Source of the DNA: NIOZ-UU13 sp964444135
GTDB taxonomy: Bacteria > Planctomycetota > Phycisphaerae > Sedimentisphaerales > Anaerobacaceae
Length of the DNA stretch: 64,000 nucleotides
Assembly (NCBI GenBank): GCA_964444135.1
Contig: CAYUFX010000007.1
Location: 26,759 to 90,758 of the forward strand
Direction: 5' to 3'
This document shows, piece by piece, positions 34,405-42,575 of the stretch. The notes beneath the pieces are model-generated. The model was not told the origin of the DNA. It did no database searches and was given only the letters and a program-made list of their open reading frames with translations. Position numbers and translations under genes: made by a program. Each line of letters opens with the position of its first letter. Within the stretch, counting starts at the first letter, position 1.

Positions 34405-35820
34405 TTAATCCAGTTCCATTGGGAAATAGTTTTTGGCGTTATTGAAGCTGATATCCTCGACCATTTTTCCCAGCATGTCCAAGTCGTTCGGCAGCAGGCC
34501 TGCTTCGACATCGCCGCCGAGCATATTGCACAGTATTCTGCGGAAATATTCATGTCTCGGATACGACAGAAAGCTCCGCGAATCCGTCAGCATGCCGACG
34601 AATCGGCTCAGCAGGCCCATATTCGAGAGCACATTCATTTGCTCTTCCATACCGTCCTTTTGGTCGAGGAACCACCACGCCGAGCCATATTGTATCTTGC
34701 CGGGCACTGAGCCGTCCTGAAAGTTGCCGACCATAGTCGCACACAATGCATTGTCTCTCGGATTAAGGTTGTAGAGAATCGTTTTGGGTAGTGTGTTGTT
34801 CATGTCCAGCCGGTCGAGAAATTTTGAGAGCGGCCTTGCAATTCCCAAATCACCTATCGAATCGCATCCGATATCCGGACCTATAGCTTTGAACATCCGC
34901 ATACTGTTATTTCTAAGCGCCCCTAAGTGGAGCTGCTGCACCCAGCCTGATTCATAGTCTATCAGGGCGAATTCGAACATCATCGCTGATTTGAATTTGA
35001 GGCGCTGTAACAAATCCAAATCTTTGCCTGACCTTATCCTGTCGAATATCTTTTCGATTTCTTTTTCGGTATAATCCTCGGCGTAAGCGGTATCTAAGCC
35101 ATGGTCGGAGAGCCGACAGCCGTTTTCATGAAAATAGCCGTGGCGTTTACGGATTGCTTCGATATACAAGTGGAAGCTGGCTATTTCCATATCGCAGATT
35201 GCTTCGAGCTTGTCGATAAATACGTTCAGGTCTGTAATATCATCAACGGCCATAGCCTTGTCCGGCCGAAAGGCCGTGTGAACTTTGATTTCAAAGCCAT
35301 CGGCCCGAATTTTCTTGTGATGCTCTAACGAATCGAGCAGCCCTTCGGTCGTGCAGACTAACTTGACGTTGGCTTTGCGCATTATGTTGCGGACGCTAAA
35401 TTCCGGCGTCCTTAACATCTCGCTACAGGTCTCGTAAATTTCCTTAGCGGTCTCAGGGCTTAATAGTTTGTCTTTTACGCCGAAGGCATTTTTCAGCTCC
35501 AGATGCGTCCAGTGATAGAGCGGATTTCGGATACAGTATGGAACGGTTTGCGCCCATTTCTCGAACTTTTCATAATCGTTTGCATCGCCGGTGATATGTT
35601 TTTCCGCTATCCCGTTAGCTCTCATTGCCCGCCATTTGTAATGGTCGCCGTAGAGCCAGGCCTGCGTAAGGTTCTCGAAGCGATGGTCGGCGGCGATTTG
35701 GTCGGCCGGCAGGTGGCAGTGATAGTCATAGATAGGCATCTTCTTTGCGTGCTCATGGTAGAGAATCTTGGCGGTTTCGCTCTGCAATAAGAAATCTTCC
35801 GTTAGGAATTGTTTGGCCAT
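34405..35820 (-). CDS. uxaC: Glucuronate isomerase
   Basis: Interconverts D-glucuronate with D-fructuronate, and D-galacturonate with D-tagaturonate; the first step of the isomerase uronate pathway. 471 aa, normal size. Family marks: metal-binding 'YDYHCHLP' (His34, His36), 'AWLYGDHYKWRAMRANG', 'NPLYHWTHLELKNAFG', 'LVCTTEGLLDSLEHH', 'LDRLDMNNTLPKTILYNLNPRDN', 'FLSYPRHEYFRRILC'. AGGAGAAC precedes the ATG. With the D-mannonate oxidoreductase-like SDR (41577-42395) on the same strand it forms part of a uronate catabolic block, though mannonate dehydratase is not in the window. Firm. Confidence 0.96.
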   Translation of the reverse strand: MAKQFLTEDFLLQSETAKILYHEHAKKMPIYDYHCHLPADQIAADHRFENLTQAWLYGDHYKWRAMRANGIAEKHITGDANDYEKFEKWAQTVPYCIRNPLYHWTHLELKNAFGVKDKLLSPETAKEIYETCSEMLRTPEFSVRNIMRKANVKLVCTTEGLLDSLEHHKKIRADGFEIKVHTAFRPDKAMAVDDITDLNVFIDKLEAICDMEIASFHLYIEAIRKRHGYFHENGCRLSDHGLDTAYAEDYTEKEIEKIFDRIRSGKDLDLLQRLKFKSAMMFEFALIDYESGWVQQLHLGALRNNSMRMFKAIGPDIGCDSIGDLGIARPLSKFLDRLDMNNTLPKTILYNLNPRDNALCATMVGNFQDGSVPGKIQYGSAWWFLDQKDGMEEQMNVLSNMGLLSRFVGMLTDSRSFLSYPRHEYFRRILCNMLGGDVEAGLLPNDLDMLGKMVEDISFNNAKNYFPMELD

Positions 35821-35858
35821 TTGTTCTCCTGGTGATTATTGGTTATCGCTGCTTATAA

Positions 35859-36092
35859 TTACTCTGCTTTGTTTTGGTCATCCTGGCCGGATGGCTTCTT
35901 AAGCTCTGGTTTTTTGAACTGTGCCATTTTTTGTGCCCAGTCGGCAATCTCGCTCTTGGTCTTCTTAAGGCGTTGTGATTCTTGTTTTGGCTGCTCCTTC
36001 TCTTCCTCACAGACCTTACGCATCCAATATGCGTATGCTATCCATCCGATTATCAGGGCCGGTACGGCTATTAGCATAAAGATTTTATACAT
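35859..36092 (-). CDS. Small single-pass membrane protein
   Basis: 77 aa: an N-terminal membrane helix (residues 4-22, 'IFMLIAVPALIIGWIAYAYW') and a highly charged Lys/Glu/Gln-rich tail. I do not recognise a family. GAGGAAA stands before the ATG, and it sits 38 nt from the uxaC start on the same strand, so it may be the first gene of that transcript. A role in anchoring or a short regulatory membrane protein is possible but not shown. Confidence 0.5.
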   Translation of the reverse strand: MYKIFMLIAVPALIIGWIAYAYWMRKVCEEEKEQPKQESQRLKKTKSEIADWAQKMAQFKKPELKKPSGQDDQNKAE

Positions 36093-36200
36093 AGTATATT
36101 TCCTCTATATTATTAACCGATTATCCCCATAATTCTGGCCAATTTGGTATCACCTGAAATAATACCCGAATCGCTCGGCAAGGTCAACATATAGCGTATA

Positions 36201-36348
36201 ATACCAATTGCATTTAATTACTGCGCTCCTTGTGTTTAGCACAAAAGGGTGGCAGCCTCGAGCGCAGCGTCCCGCCTGAGTTTGTCGAAGGCTTGGGGAT
36301 GGCTCGCTGCCCTTTATATAAAGCGCAGCTTTTAATTACAATTGGTAT
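36201..36348. mobile_element. MITE-like element with ATACCAATTG terminal inverted repeats
   Basis: Ends ATACCAATTG (36201-36210) and CAATTGGTAT (36339-36348) are perfect inverted copies; homology continues inward through (C/T)ATTTAATTA...CTGCGCT against AGCGCAG...TTTAATTA. The 148-bp interior has a second inverted pair (AAGGGTGGCAGCC / GGCTCGCTGCCCTT) and no open frame. No transposase is present, so movement would need one in trans. Confidence 0.7.
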
Positions 36349-36432
36349 AACGTTTAGTGAATCATAAATCTAACTGCGAAAACGGCTCTTGGAAGTTTTG
36401 CCAACAACAGGTTATGATTTGGAGAACAAGTC

Positions 36433-36483
36433 GAAGCGGCGGTTTTTCCACCTCGGCCGGTCCAGTTAGTGTGGGTGAATTCG
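36433..36483 (-). pseudogene. Fragment of a gnd 3' end
   Basis: 51 bp match the end of the intact gnd (37720-37770) with 6-7 mismatches and no gaps. The minus-strand translation 'NEFTHTNWTGRGGKTAAS' mirrors Gnd '...EFFHTNWTGRGGKTAAS'. It lies in the same orientation on the other side of the aminotransferase gene. Confidence 0.8.
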
Positions 36484-36521
36484 TTGGTAGGAGTCCTGGG
36501 GCTTTTCGAGAGCTGCGCCAC

Positions 36522-37685
36522 TTAAGTACTCAAAATCCTTTTAAGGCCTCTGACAAGGCGGCCGATGCCCTCGGTGGCGGTTTCTTTCTGAAGCGCTCCA
36601 TAGGCAACCCGCAGGTAGCATTTATCCTCCATCCCGAAGGTCATCCCCGGGATTACAGCTACTTTGTGCTCCTCAATCAACTGTTTTACAAGTTTCATTG
36701 GGTCCAGGTCTTCGTGCACCCGCAGCAGAAAATAGAACGCCCCATCGGCGCGCGGGACGGTTACTAAATTTCTGATACTGTTCAATTCATTCAGGAACAT
36801 TTCACGAATCTCGATAGTCATCTGCAGCTTTTGTCGGCAGTAGTCCGCCCCGGCCCGCATTGCTCCGACCGCCGCCCACTGCGAGATTACCGGCGAACAA
36901 ATCAAAATCGTGTCCTGAATCTTCCTGATGGGCATATATAGATGCTCCGGTATGACCATCCACCCGATGCGCCAGCTCGCAAAGCCGTAGGCCTTAGACA
37001 GGGAAAACAGCGAGATAGTATGTTCGGCGCAATCCTCAATCGAGCCGGGCGAAAAGTGCCTGGCGCCATCGTAAGTAAAGTACTCGTAGGCTTCATCGCT
37101 GATGTGGTATATGCCGTTGTCCCGGCAAAGTTTGTTGACTTGCCGAAGGTCGGATTCGCGATAAACCGCCCCGGTCGGATTGTTCGGTGAGATAGTGACA
37201 ATGGCGCGCGTTCGCTCGGTAATCGCCGCGGCAATCGCATCTGCCTGCAATTGGTAATCGTCATTGGTCGGTACACAGACGGCTTTACAGTCGGCGATGG
37301 CGACAGCCATTTCGTGATTGAAGTAGTAGGGCAGTTGGATAATAATCTCATCGCCGGGGTCGGTAATGGCGAGAATCGCATTGACAAAGCCCATATTAGC
37401 GCCGGCGGTTACGACTATTCGGCTATCTTTTATGGAAATATTATTTTCTGTTGTAAGTTTTGTTTGAATCGCTTCGATTAGTTCGGGAATGCCTTGCACC
37501 AGTCTGTACTTGTGATTTTCCGCATCGGCCAGAAATGTTTCGATAGCCCCGATAGCTTCCGGCGGCGGGCCATAATAGGCAACACCCTGGCCGAGCGAAA
37601 TTGTGCCGGGATTAGCACGGATCAGCTCGCCGACCACAGGGATAATCGGCGACTGCACAGACTGCATCCGGAAACTGTTGTACAT
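36522..37685 (-). CDS. PLP-dependent aminotransferase, class I/II
   Basis: 388-aa fold-type I aminotransferase: 'GTISLGQGVAYYGPPPEA', 'ITAGANMGF'-type 'VVTAGANMGFVNAILAITDPGDEIIIQLPYYFNHEMAV', 'TISPNNPTGAVY' (Asn/Pro loop), 'ISDEAYEYFTYDG' (Asp, Tyr), 'SLSKAYGFASWRIGW' (Schiff-base Lys), 'PRADGAFYFLLRV' (substrate Arg region). The amino-acid substrate is not evident; family members act on aspartate, aromatic or branched compounds. The ATG at 37685 follows a TTG. It lies 18 nt after gnd on the same strand, flanked on the far side by a duplicated gnd tail, so it may have been inserted or rearranged into the gnd region. Confidence 0.9.
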   Translation of the reverse strand: MYNSFRMQSVQSPIIPVVGELIRANPGTISLGQGVAYYGPPPEAIGAIETFLADAENHKYRLVQGIPELIEAIQTKLTTENNISIKDSRIVVTAGANMGFVNAILAITDPGDEIIIQLPYYFNHEMAVAIADCKAVCVPTNDDYQLQADAIAAAITERTRAIVTISPNNPTGAVYRESDLRQVNKLCRDNGIYHISDEAYEYFTYDGARHFSPGSIEDCAEHTISLFSLSKAYGFASWRIGWMVIPEHLYMPIRKIQDTILICSPVISQWAAVGAMRAGADYCRQKLQMTIEIREMFLNELNSIRNLVTVPRADGAFYFLLRVHEDLDPMKLVKQLIEEHKVAVIPGMTFGMEDKCYLRVAYGALQKETATEGIGRLVRGLKRILST

Positions 37686-37703
37686 CAATTACTGTCCCCA
37701 CCG

Positions 37704-39155
37704 TTAAGCGATGTAAGTTGAAGCTGCGGTTTTTCCGCCTCGGCCGGTCCAGTTCGTATGGAAGAATTCGCCGCGCGGCTTATCAACCCGTTCGTAAGTA
37801 TGGGCGCCGAAATAATCGCGCTGGGCCTGTAATAAATTAGCTGGCAGACGCTCGTGGCGATAGCCGTCATAGAAGGCCAGGGCCGAGCTCGTAGCCGGCA
37901 TCGGAATACCCATCTCGACAGCCGTGGTAACAACACGTCGCCAGGCGGGTTGCGCTTTTTCGACAGCATCCTTAAAGAACGGGTCGAGAAGCAGGTTTGT
38001 CAAGTTTGGATTTTTATCGAAGGCCTCCTTTATTTTACCCAAAAAGACCGAACGGATTATGCAGCCGCCTCGCCACATCAAGGCGATACCGCCGTAATTT
38101 AAATTCCAGTTGTGCTCTATGGCCGCGGCACGCATAAGTTGATAGCCCTGGGCGTAGCTAACGATTTTCGCGGCGTAAAGGGCCTGTCGCAAACCGTTAA
38201 TGAGATACTTTTTATCTGGGGCAAACTTTGACTTCGGGCCTGTTAGGACTTTGGATGCCGCAGCACGCTCTTCTTTTAATGCTGACAGGCAGCGAGCGAA
38301 AACAGCCTCACCGATTAGCGTTAAAGGCTGCCCGAGGTTTAGAGACTCGATTGCCGTCCATTTGCCGGTCCCCTTCTGGCCGGCCGTGTCGAGGATAAGG
38401 TCGATGACCTCATTGCCGTCCTCGTCTTTATAGGAAAGGATGTCCCGAGTGATTTCGATAAGGTACGAGTTAAGTTCGCCTTCGTTCCATTCGGCTAAAC
38501 ACTCGTGCATTTCCTCGTTGGTCATTCCAAGGCCTTCGCCCATCATCTGGTAGGTCTCACATATCATCTGCATATCGCCGTATTCGATACCGTTGTGTAC
38601 CATTTTTACGAAGTGCCCGGCCCCGTTCTCGCCGACCCATTCACAGCACGGCTCGCCGTCGTCCGTCTTTGCGCAAATAGCCTGGAATATGGGCTTGATG
38701 TGCTCCCAGGCCGGCGGTGAGCCGCCCGGCATAATTGACGGACCTCGCAGCGCGCCCTCTTCGCCGCCGGATACGCCCGTGCCGATATAGAGTTTGCCCT
38801 TGCTCTCGACGTACGCAGTGCGCCGCATAGTGTCGGGGAAGTGCGAATTACCACCGTCGATGATGATGTCACCGTCTTCGAGATGAGGTAGCAGCTTTTC
38901 AATGAAGGCATCGACCGCTGCACCGGCTTTGACCATCAGCATAATCTTGCGGGGCGTCTTTAAGTTCTCGACAAACTCTTCGATGGAATGACAGCCGATG
39001 ATATTCTTGCCCTTGGCTCGACCCTCGATAAATTTATCCACCTTCGATACGGTACGATTGAAGCAGGCCACTGTAAAACCCTTGCTTTCCATATTCAGGA
39101 TAAGGTTCTCACCCATTACTGCCAGGCCGATAAGGCCGATATCTGCTTTTGCCAT
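37704..39155 (-). CDS. gnd: 6-phosphogluconate dehydrogenase, decarboxylating
   Basis: Oxidises 6-phosphogluconate to ribulose 5-phosphate with NADP, in the pentose phosphate pathway. 483 aa, normal for the long dimeric type. Features: 'IGLIGLAVMGENLILNM' dinucleotide site, 'GTGVSGGEEGALRGPSIMPGG', 'KMVHNGIEYGDMQ' with catalytic Lys, 'LDTAGQKGTGKWTAI', and C-terminal 'FFHTNWTGRGG'. The C-terminal tail that reaches the other subunit is intact. AAGGAG precedes the ATG. Firm. Confidence 0.96.
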   Translation of the reverse strand: MAKADIGLIGLAVMGENLILNMESKGFTVACFNRTVSKVDKFIEGRAKGKNIIGCHSIEEFVENLKTPRKIMLMVKAGAAVDAFIEKLLPHLEDGDIIIDGGNSHFPDTMRRTAYVESKGKLYIGTGVSGGEEGALRGPSIMPGGSPPAWEHIKPIFQAICAKTDDGEPCCEWVGENGAGHFVKMVHNGIEYGDMQMICETYQMMGEGLGMTNEEMHECLAEWNEGELNSYLIEITRDILSYKDEDGNEVIDLILDTAGQKGTGKWTAIESLNLGQPLTLIGEAVFARCLSALKEERAAASKVLTGPKSKFAPDKKYLINGLRQALYAAKIVSYAQGYQLMRAAAIEHNWNLNYGGIALMWRGGCIIRSVFLGKIKEAFDKNPNLTNLLLDPFFKDAVEKAQPAWRRVVTTAVEMGIPMPATSSALAFYDGYRHERLPANLLQAQRDYFGAHTYERVDKPRGEFFHTNWTGRGGKTAASTYIA

Positions 39156-39189
39156 TTCTTGTTACTCCTTAAAACAGTCGTATTTCATA

Positions 39190-39262
39190 TTAAAAGTGCC
39201 TAAAGTGAGCTAAAGTTAATTCCAAACTTTAGGCACTTCAAACTTTAGGCACTTTAGTTCAC
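39190..39262. repeat. Cluster of GTGCCTAAAGTGA/TCACTTTAGGCAC units
   Basis: Alternating direct and inverted copies of a 9-13 bp unit (AAAGTGCCTAAAGTGA, CTTTAGGCACTTC, CTTTAGGCACTTTAG) in the spacer between gnd and the LarA-like gene. The same units occur at 1202-1385, 15679-15740 and 20371-20505. Confidence 0.75.
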
Positions 39263-39305
39263 TTGATATTGTTTCGTATTTCGTGCTCTGTATTTTGTAT
39301 TTGAT

Positions 39306-40616
39306 TTATTGCTTCGGAATCATCGGTATATATCCGTTGGACAATCGGTGCAGAACTTCGCCGGCGTGTTGCACGACCAGAACGCCCTGGTCCTCTTTGT
39401 TTTCATAGTCAGCTATATTTATATCATCTGGATTCATATAACCGAGATTTACCTTTTTGCAGCGCTGTTTGTCAATGCCGGTGGCAAGTACCACATTAGC
39501 CCGCGGTTTTTCGACGCCGTCAATATAAGTACCTATGCCCTTCAAATGAGTGGAGTGGGCGATAATCCCTCTGGGTATCCCCTTGAACTTCTCCATGCGT
39601 TTGAGGAAATAATCGCGGGTATGATAACCAATTTTATCGAGCCATTTACCGTGGGTGTAGGATATCTCTGTAATATGCGGCGCATAAATAATCAATGTCC
39701 CGCCGTCGGCGAGTATCGGCTCAAGTTTATACATCACCTTGGCGGCCGTCCAGATGTCATCGTACATTTCCGGAGCGATACCAAGAATTGTGTTGTATGG
39801 TTTGTCTTTGTACGTGATGTGTACCTGCTCCGACAGGTCCGCCGCCTTTTCCCAGGCTTCAATCACCTCCCCAATAAAGATTCCCTTAAGTTCGTTCTCG
39901 AGCGCCACGATGGCGAAAAGTTTGTGCGGCATTTTTATAAGCGAGGCTGCCTTTTCAACAACTTCTCGTGTCGGCGTCCATTTGTTGCCGTTTATAACGG
40001 GGTTTGTTATCACGGCACTCAGCCAGTGAAAAAAATGAATAATATCGTCGCCTGCGATTCCGGGGAAGATATATTTATGCCCGCCGGAAAAACCGACAAC
40101 CTCGTGTGGAAATACCGGGCCCAGGATGAAAAACTCGTCATATTCGAAAATCAGCTTGTTAATGGCCACATCAACTTCTTCACGAAACAGACCACCGCTT
40201 ATTTCCTCGATTTCGTCGGCGGTGATTCGGCCGATGGAAGTGAACGTCCCGGCCTTTTCCCATTCGTGGTTGAAAAACTTTACCGATGCATATTTACTCT
40301 TGTGCTCATCCGGTTTCATACAAAGTCTGGTACAGATTTGTTCTTCGCTCAAAGGCTGGTGGGTCCCCAGCGCAACCAGACAATCGACAGCCTTTGCTTT
40401 TTGCACCAGGCAATCGTAAATGATTTTAAATATATCGCCTATAGGCCCCGAACGGGTATTGTCGGGAATTAGCAGCAGAATCCGTTTGTCTGTGTAGTCG
40501 TTTTGAGCAAAGAACTCGGCAATCGCCTCGCCGGCCTGACTATTGTCAACAGAACCATTTTTATTTTGTCGCTCAATTACCATTATTCTTGTCTCGTGAA
40601 GGCAATCTCGCTTCAC
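39306..40616 (-). CDS. LarA-family (nickel-pincer lactate racemase-like) protein
   Basis: N-terminal and C-terminal LarA domains (DUF2088 type). Visible family marks are 'IPDNTRSGP' (DxTR motif), 'VALGTHQPLSEE', 'ILGPVFPHEVVGFSGGHKYIFPGIAG' and 'LIIYAPHITEIS'. LarA enzymes use a nickel-pincer nucleotide to racemise or epimerise 2-hydroxy acids; beyond lactate, members act on gluconate, malate or other C4-C6 acids. Length 436 aa is normal. LarE, which adds the sulfur for this cofactor, is at 46835-47668; LarB and LarC are not seen. Position among uronate, 6-phosphogluconate and HAD genes suggests an aldonate-like substrate. GTG at 40616 or ATG at 40583 may be the start. Confidence 0.82.
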   Translation of the reverse strand: MKRDCLHETRIMVIERQNKNGSVDNSQAGEAIAEFFAQNDYTDKRILLLIPDNTRSGPIGDIFKIIYDCLVQKAKAVDCLVALGTHQPLSEEQICTRLCMKPDEHKSKYASVKFFNHEWEKAGTFTSIGRITADEIEEISGGLFREEVDVAINKLIFEYDEFFILGPVFPHEVVGFSGGHKYIFPGIAGDDIIHFFHWLSAVITNPVINGNKWTPTREVVEKAASLIKMPHKLFAIVALENELKGIFIGEVIEAWEKAADLSEQVHITYKDKPYNTILGIAPEMYDDIWTAAKVMYKLEPILADGGTLIIYAPHITEISYTHGKWLDKIGYHTRDYFLKRMEKFKGIPRGIIAHSTHLKGIGTYIDGVEKPRANVVLATGIDKQRCKKVNLGYMNPDDINIADYENKEDQGVLVVQHAGEVLHRLSNGYIPMIPKQ

Positions 40617-40619
40617 GCT

Positions 40620-41534
40620 TCACTTTTTTTCCCACGGAGGCAATTCCGGCAGATATCCGTCAAATTCTGCTATTAATTTTTTCTCGTAGTTGCCGGCATA
40701 TTCTTCGTTGATGAATTTATCAAAGGCCTCGTCGTGGAACCTCTTCCATGATTGGATTTCGTCGCCGGGATTAATCGGATAAAACAGGGCATTATTGACC
40801 TTGGCAGCCTTCATATCTCCCGGTGCATCGCCGACCATCAGAACGTGGTTCTTTTTGTATCTGCCCTTCGTGGCGTACTCAAGGTGCTGAGCTTTTGTTC
40901 CCATTTCCTGCCCGGCTATAACCTCTACGTATTTGGCGATGTCGTGTTCTTCCCACTCACGTGCAAGCGCCTCGCAGGGCGTTGCCGAGACAACGATTAC
41001 ATCAGCAAAAGGCTGGATTTTCTCCAGGCTTTCTCGCACAAACGGAAACGGCGGCATACCTTTGACGATTTCTCCGATTGCCCAGTTTACCCGCTCGCTC
41101 CAGGCAAGTGCATGTTCCAGCTCGCGCTTGGCCTCCGGGTCTATGGCTTGCTCAATCGCCTGCTTTAAACCATTGTTGCTCAGCAGGCTTTTAGGGTTAT
41201 CGACCCACGCAAAGTAATGCGGATATTGCGGAACCTTGAAATTCCTGGCCCTGGTCATCGGATGTTTAGGCAGCAGCTCCGATATGATGCGCTTTGCGGT
41301 TTTGTGTCGGTTCGCACCGCGGGTCTTGGAAAACAAATCGGCAAAGTCCTTACATTCACGCGCCGCCTGAGCTACCGGCTGCAGGCCGAAATAGGCAATC
41401 AACCACGGACAGAAACATTCCCGCTGCTTGATTCCCATCGTATCGAAGGCACAGCCGTCAGAATCGATGCCTACGAAAAACTTGTATTTCGGTTTAAAAT
41501 CCTTTAATGGTTGTGCCGGGTCAACATCAGCCAT
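40620..41534 (-). CDS. HAD-superfamily hydrolase
   Basis: 304 aa, cytoplasmic. HAD motifs: I 'FVGIDSDGCAFDTMG' (Asp24, Asp26), II 'VIVVSATPCEA', III Lys in 'TKAQHLEYATKGRYKKNH', IV 'VLMVGDAPGDMKAAK'. A large helical cap lies between motifs I and II (about 35-175). HADs are mostly phosphatases; the substrate cannot be told. It ends 3 nt before the start of the LarA-like gene and follows the SDR on the same strand, so sugar-acid phosphate or sugar phosphate is a reasonable guess. AGGAGAAC precedes the ATG. Confidence 0.88.
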   Translation of the reverse strand: MADVDPAQPLKDFKPKYKFFVGIDSDGCAFDTMGIKQRECFCPWLIAYFGLQPVAQAARECKDFADLFSKTRGANRHKTAKRIISELLPKHPMTRARNFKVPQYPHYFAWVDNPKSLLSNNGLKQAIEQAIDPEAKRELEHALAWSERVNWAIGEIVKGMPPFPFVRESLEKIQPFADVIVVSATPCEALAREWEEHDIAKYVEVIAGQEMGTKAQHLEYATKGRYKKNHVLMVGDAPGDMKAAKVNNALFYPINPGDEIQSWKRFHDEAFDKFINEEYAGNYEKKLIAEFDGYLPELPPWEKK

Positions 41535-41576
41535 TTCGTTCTCCTAATAAATAATCATTCATCGATAATCAATCTT

Positions 41577-42395
41577 TCAGACCCCGCTAAAAGCCGAGAA
41601 TCCACCGTCAACGGGGACAACAACGCCGGTAACAAATCTTGCTGCGTCGCTCAGCAGCCACATGACCGTTCCAATCAGCTCCTCTGGCTCACCGAATCTG
41701 CCCATCGGCGTATGGTCGATAATTATACTGCCGCGGTCGGTCAGCTCGCCGGTTTTTTCATCGCTCAGGAGGAACCGGTTTTGCTCGGTCAAAAAGAACC
41801 CCGGCGCAATCGCGTTTACGCGAATATCTTTGGAGTAGTTCTGACAAACGTGCACCGCTAACCATTGTGTAAAGTTGCTCACTGCTGCTTTGGCCGCCGA
41901 GTATGCGGGTATCTTGGTCAGAGGTCGAAAAGCATTCATGCTGGAAACATTCAATATTATACCGGCGCCGTTTTCAGCCATCTCTTTGCCGAAAACCTGC
42001 GTTGGTAGTAAAGTCCCAAGGAAATTCAGGTCGAAAACAAACCGAATGGCCTTGCTCGGCAAATCAAAAAAGGATAAATCCGGCGAAGTAGTGGCTTCTT
42101 TTTTATTCCCTCCGGCCCCGTTAATCAATATGTCGATTTTGCCTAATTCGGATGTGATTTTTTCTTTGGCCGCGACCAGACTGTCTTTGTCTAATACGTT
42201 GCATTTAACCGCAACAGCCCGGCCGCCGCTGGATTTGATTTCATCTGCGACCTTTTCTCCCGCTGTTTCGATTAAATCCATAACTGCGATTTTCGCGCCT
42301 GCCTCACCAAGCGCCTTGGCCATTGTACCGCAAAGAACACCTCCGCCTCCGGTAATTGCGATTACCTTACCTTTAATGTCGAAAAGTTTTTCCAT
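41577..42395 (-). CDS. SDR-family D-mannonate oxidoreductase-like enzyme
   Basis: 272-aa short-chain dehydrogenase: NAD(P) site 'VIAITGGGGVLCGTMAKAL', 'LINGAGGN', catalytic Ser in 'ILNVSSMNAF' and 'YSAAK'. The stretch 'VNAIAPGFFLTEQNRFLL' is characteristic of the SDR-type fructuronate/D-mannonate oxidoreductases of uronate pathways; it would reduce D-fructuronate made by UxaC to D-mannonate. AAAGGA precedes the ATG. A block of 8-bp tandem repeats lies directly upstream. The subfamily call is well supported by motif and by the uxaC gene in the same block. Confidence 0.82.
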   Translation of the reverse strand: MEKLFDIKGKVIAITGGGGVLCGTMAKALGEAGAKIAVMDLIETAGEKVADEIKSSGGRAVAVKCNVLDKDSLVAAKEKITSELGKIDILINGAGGNKKEATTSPDLSFFDLPSKAIRFVFDLNFLGTLLPTQVFGKEMAENGAGIILNVSSMNAFRPLTKIPAYSAAKAAVSNFTQWLAVHVCQNYSKDIRVNAIAPGFFLTEQNRFLLSDEKTGELTDRGSIIIDHTPMGRFGEPEELIGTVMWLLSDAARFVTGVVVPVDGGFSAFSGV

Positions 42396-42432
42396 TTCTA
42401 TCCTTTCTCATGGATGTGGTTACTCATTCACA

Positions 42433-42496
42433 CATTCACTCATCCACTCATTCACTCATTCACTCATCCACTCGTTCACTCATCCACGCATTCACT
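42433..42496. repeat. Octanucleotide tandem repeat CATYCACT x8
   Basis: Eight consecutive 8-bp units (CATTCACT or CATCCACT, two with one change) in the 174-bp spacer between pfp and the D-mannonate oxidoreductase-like gene, ending about 38 bp after... the 42508-42575 hairpin element begins. It lies upstream of the SDR start, where it could alter promoter spacing. Confidence 0.9.
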
Positions 42497-42507
42497 CTTA
42501 TAATTTG

Positions 42508-42575
42508 TAGGGTGGGCTTTAGCCCACCAAAAAAACTACCCGTATCATCTCGGTGGGGCAAGCCCCACCCTACAT
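42508..42575. repeat. GTAGGGTGGGC/GCCCACC interspersed hairpin element overlapping the pfp stop
   Basis: Outer arms TGTAGGGTGGG and CCCACCCTACA enclose GGTGGGC-TTTA-GCCCACC and GTGGGGC-AA-GCCCCAC hairpins. The right arm runs into pfp: its TAG stop (42572-42570) is part of the TGTAGGG arm. Confidence 0.85.

Noticed and set aside
39309..40472. 387-aa plus-strand ORF opposite the LarA-like gene
   Set aside because: It is a shadow frame; the minus-strand protein has conserved LarA motifs along the whole length.
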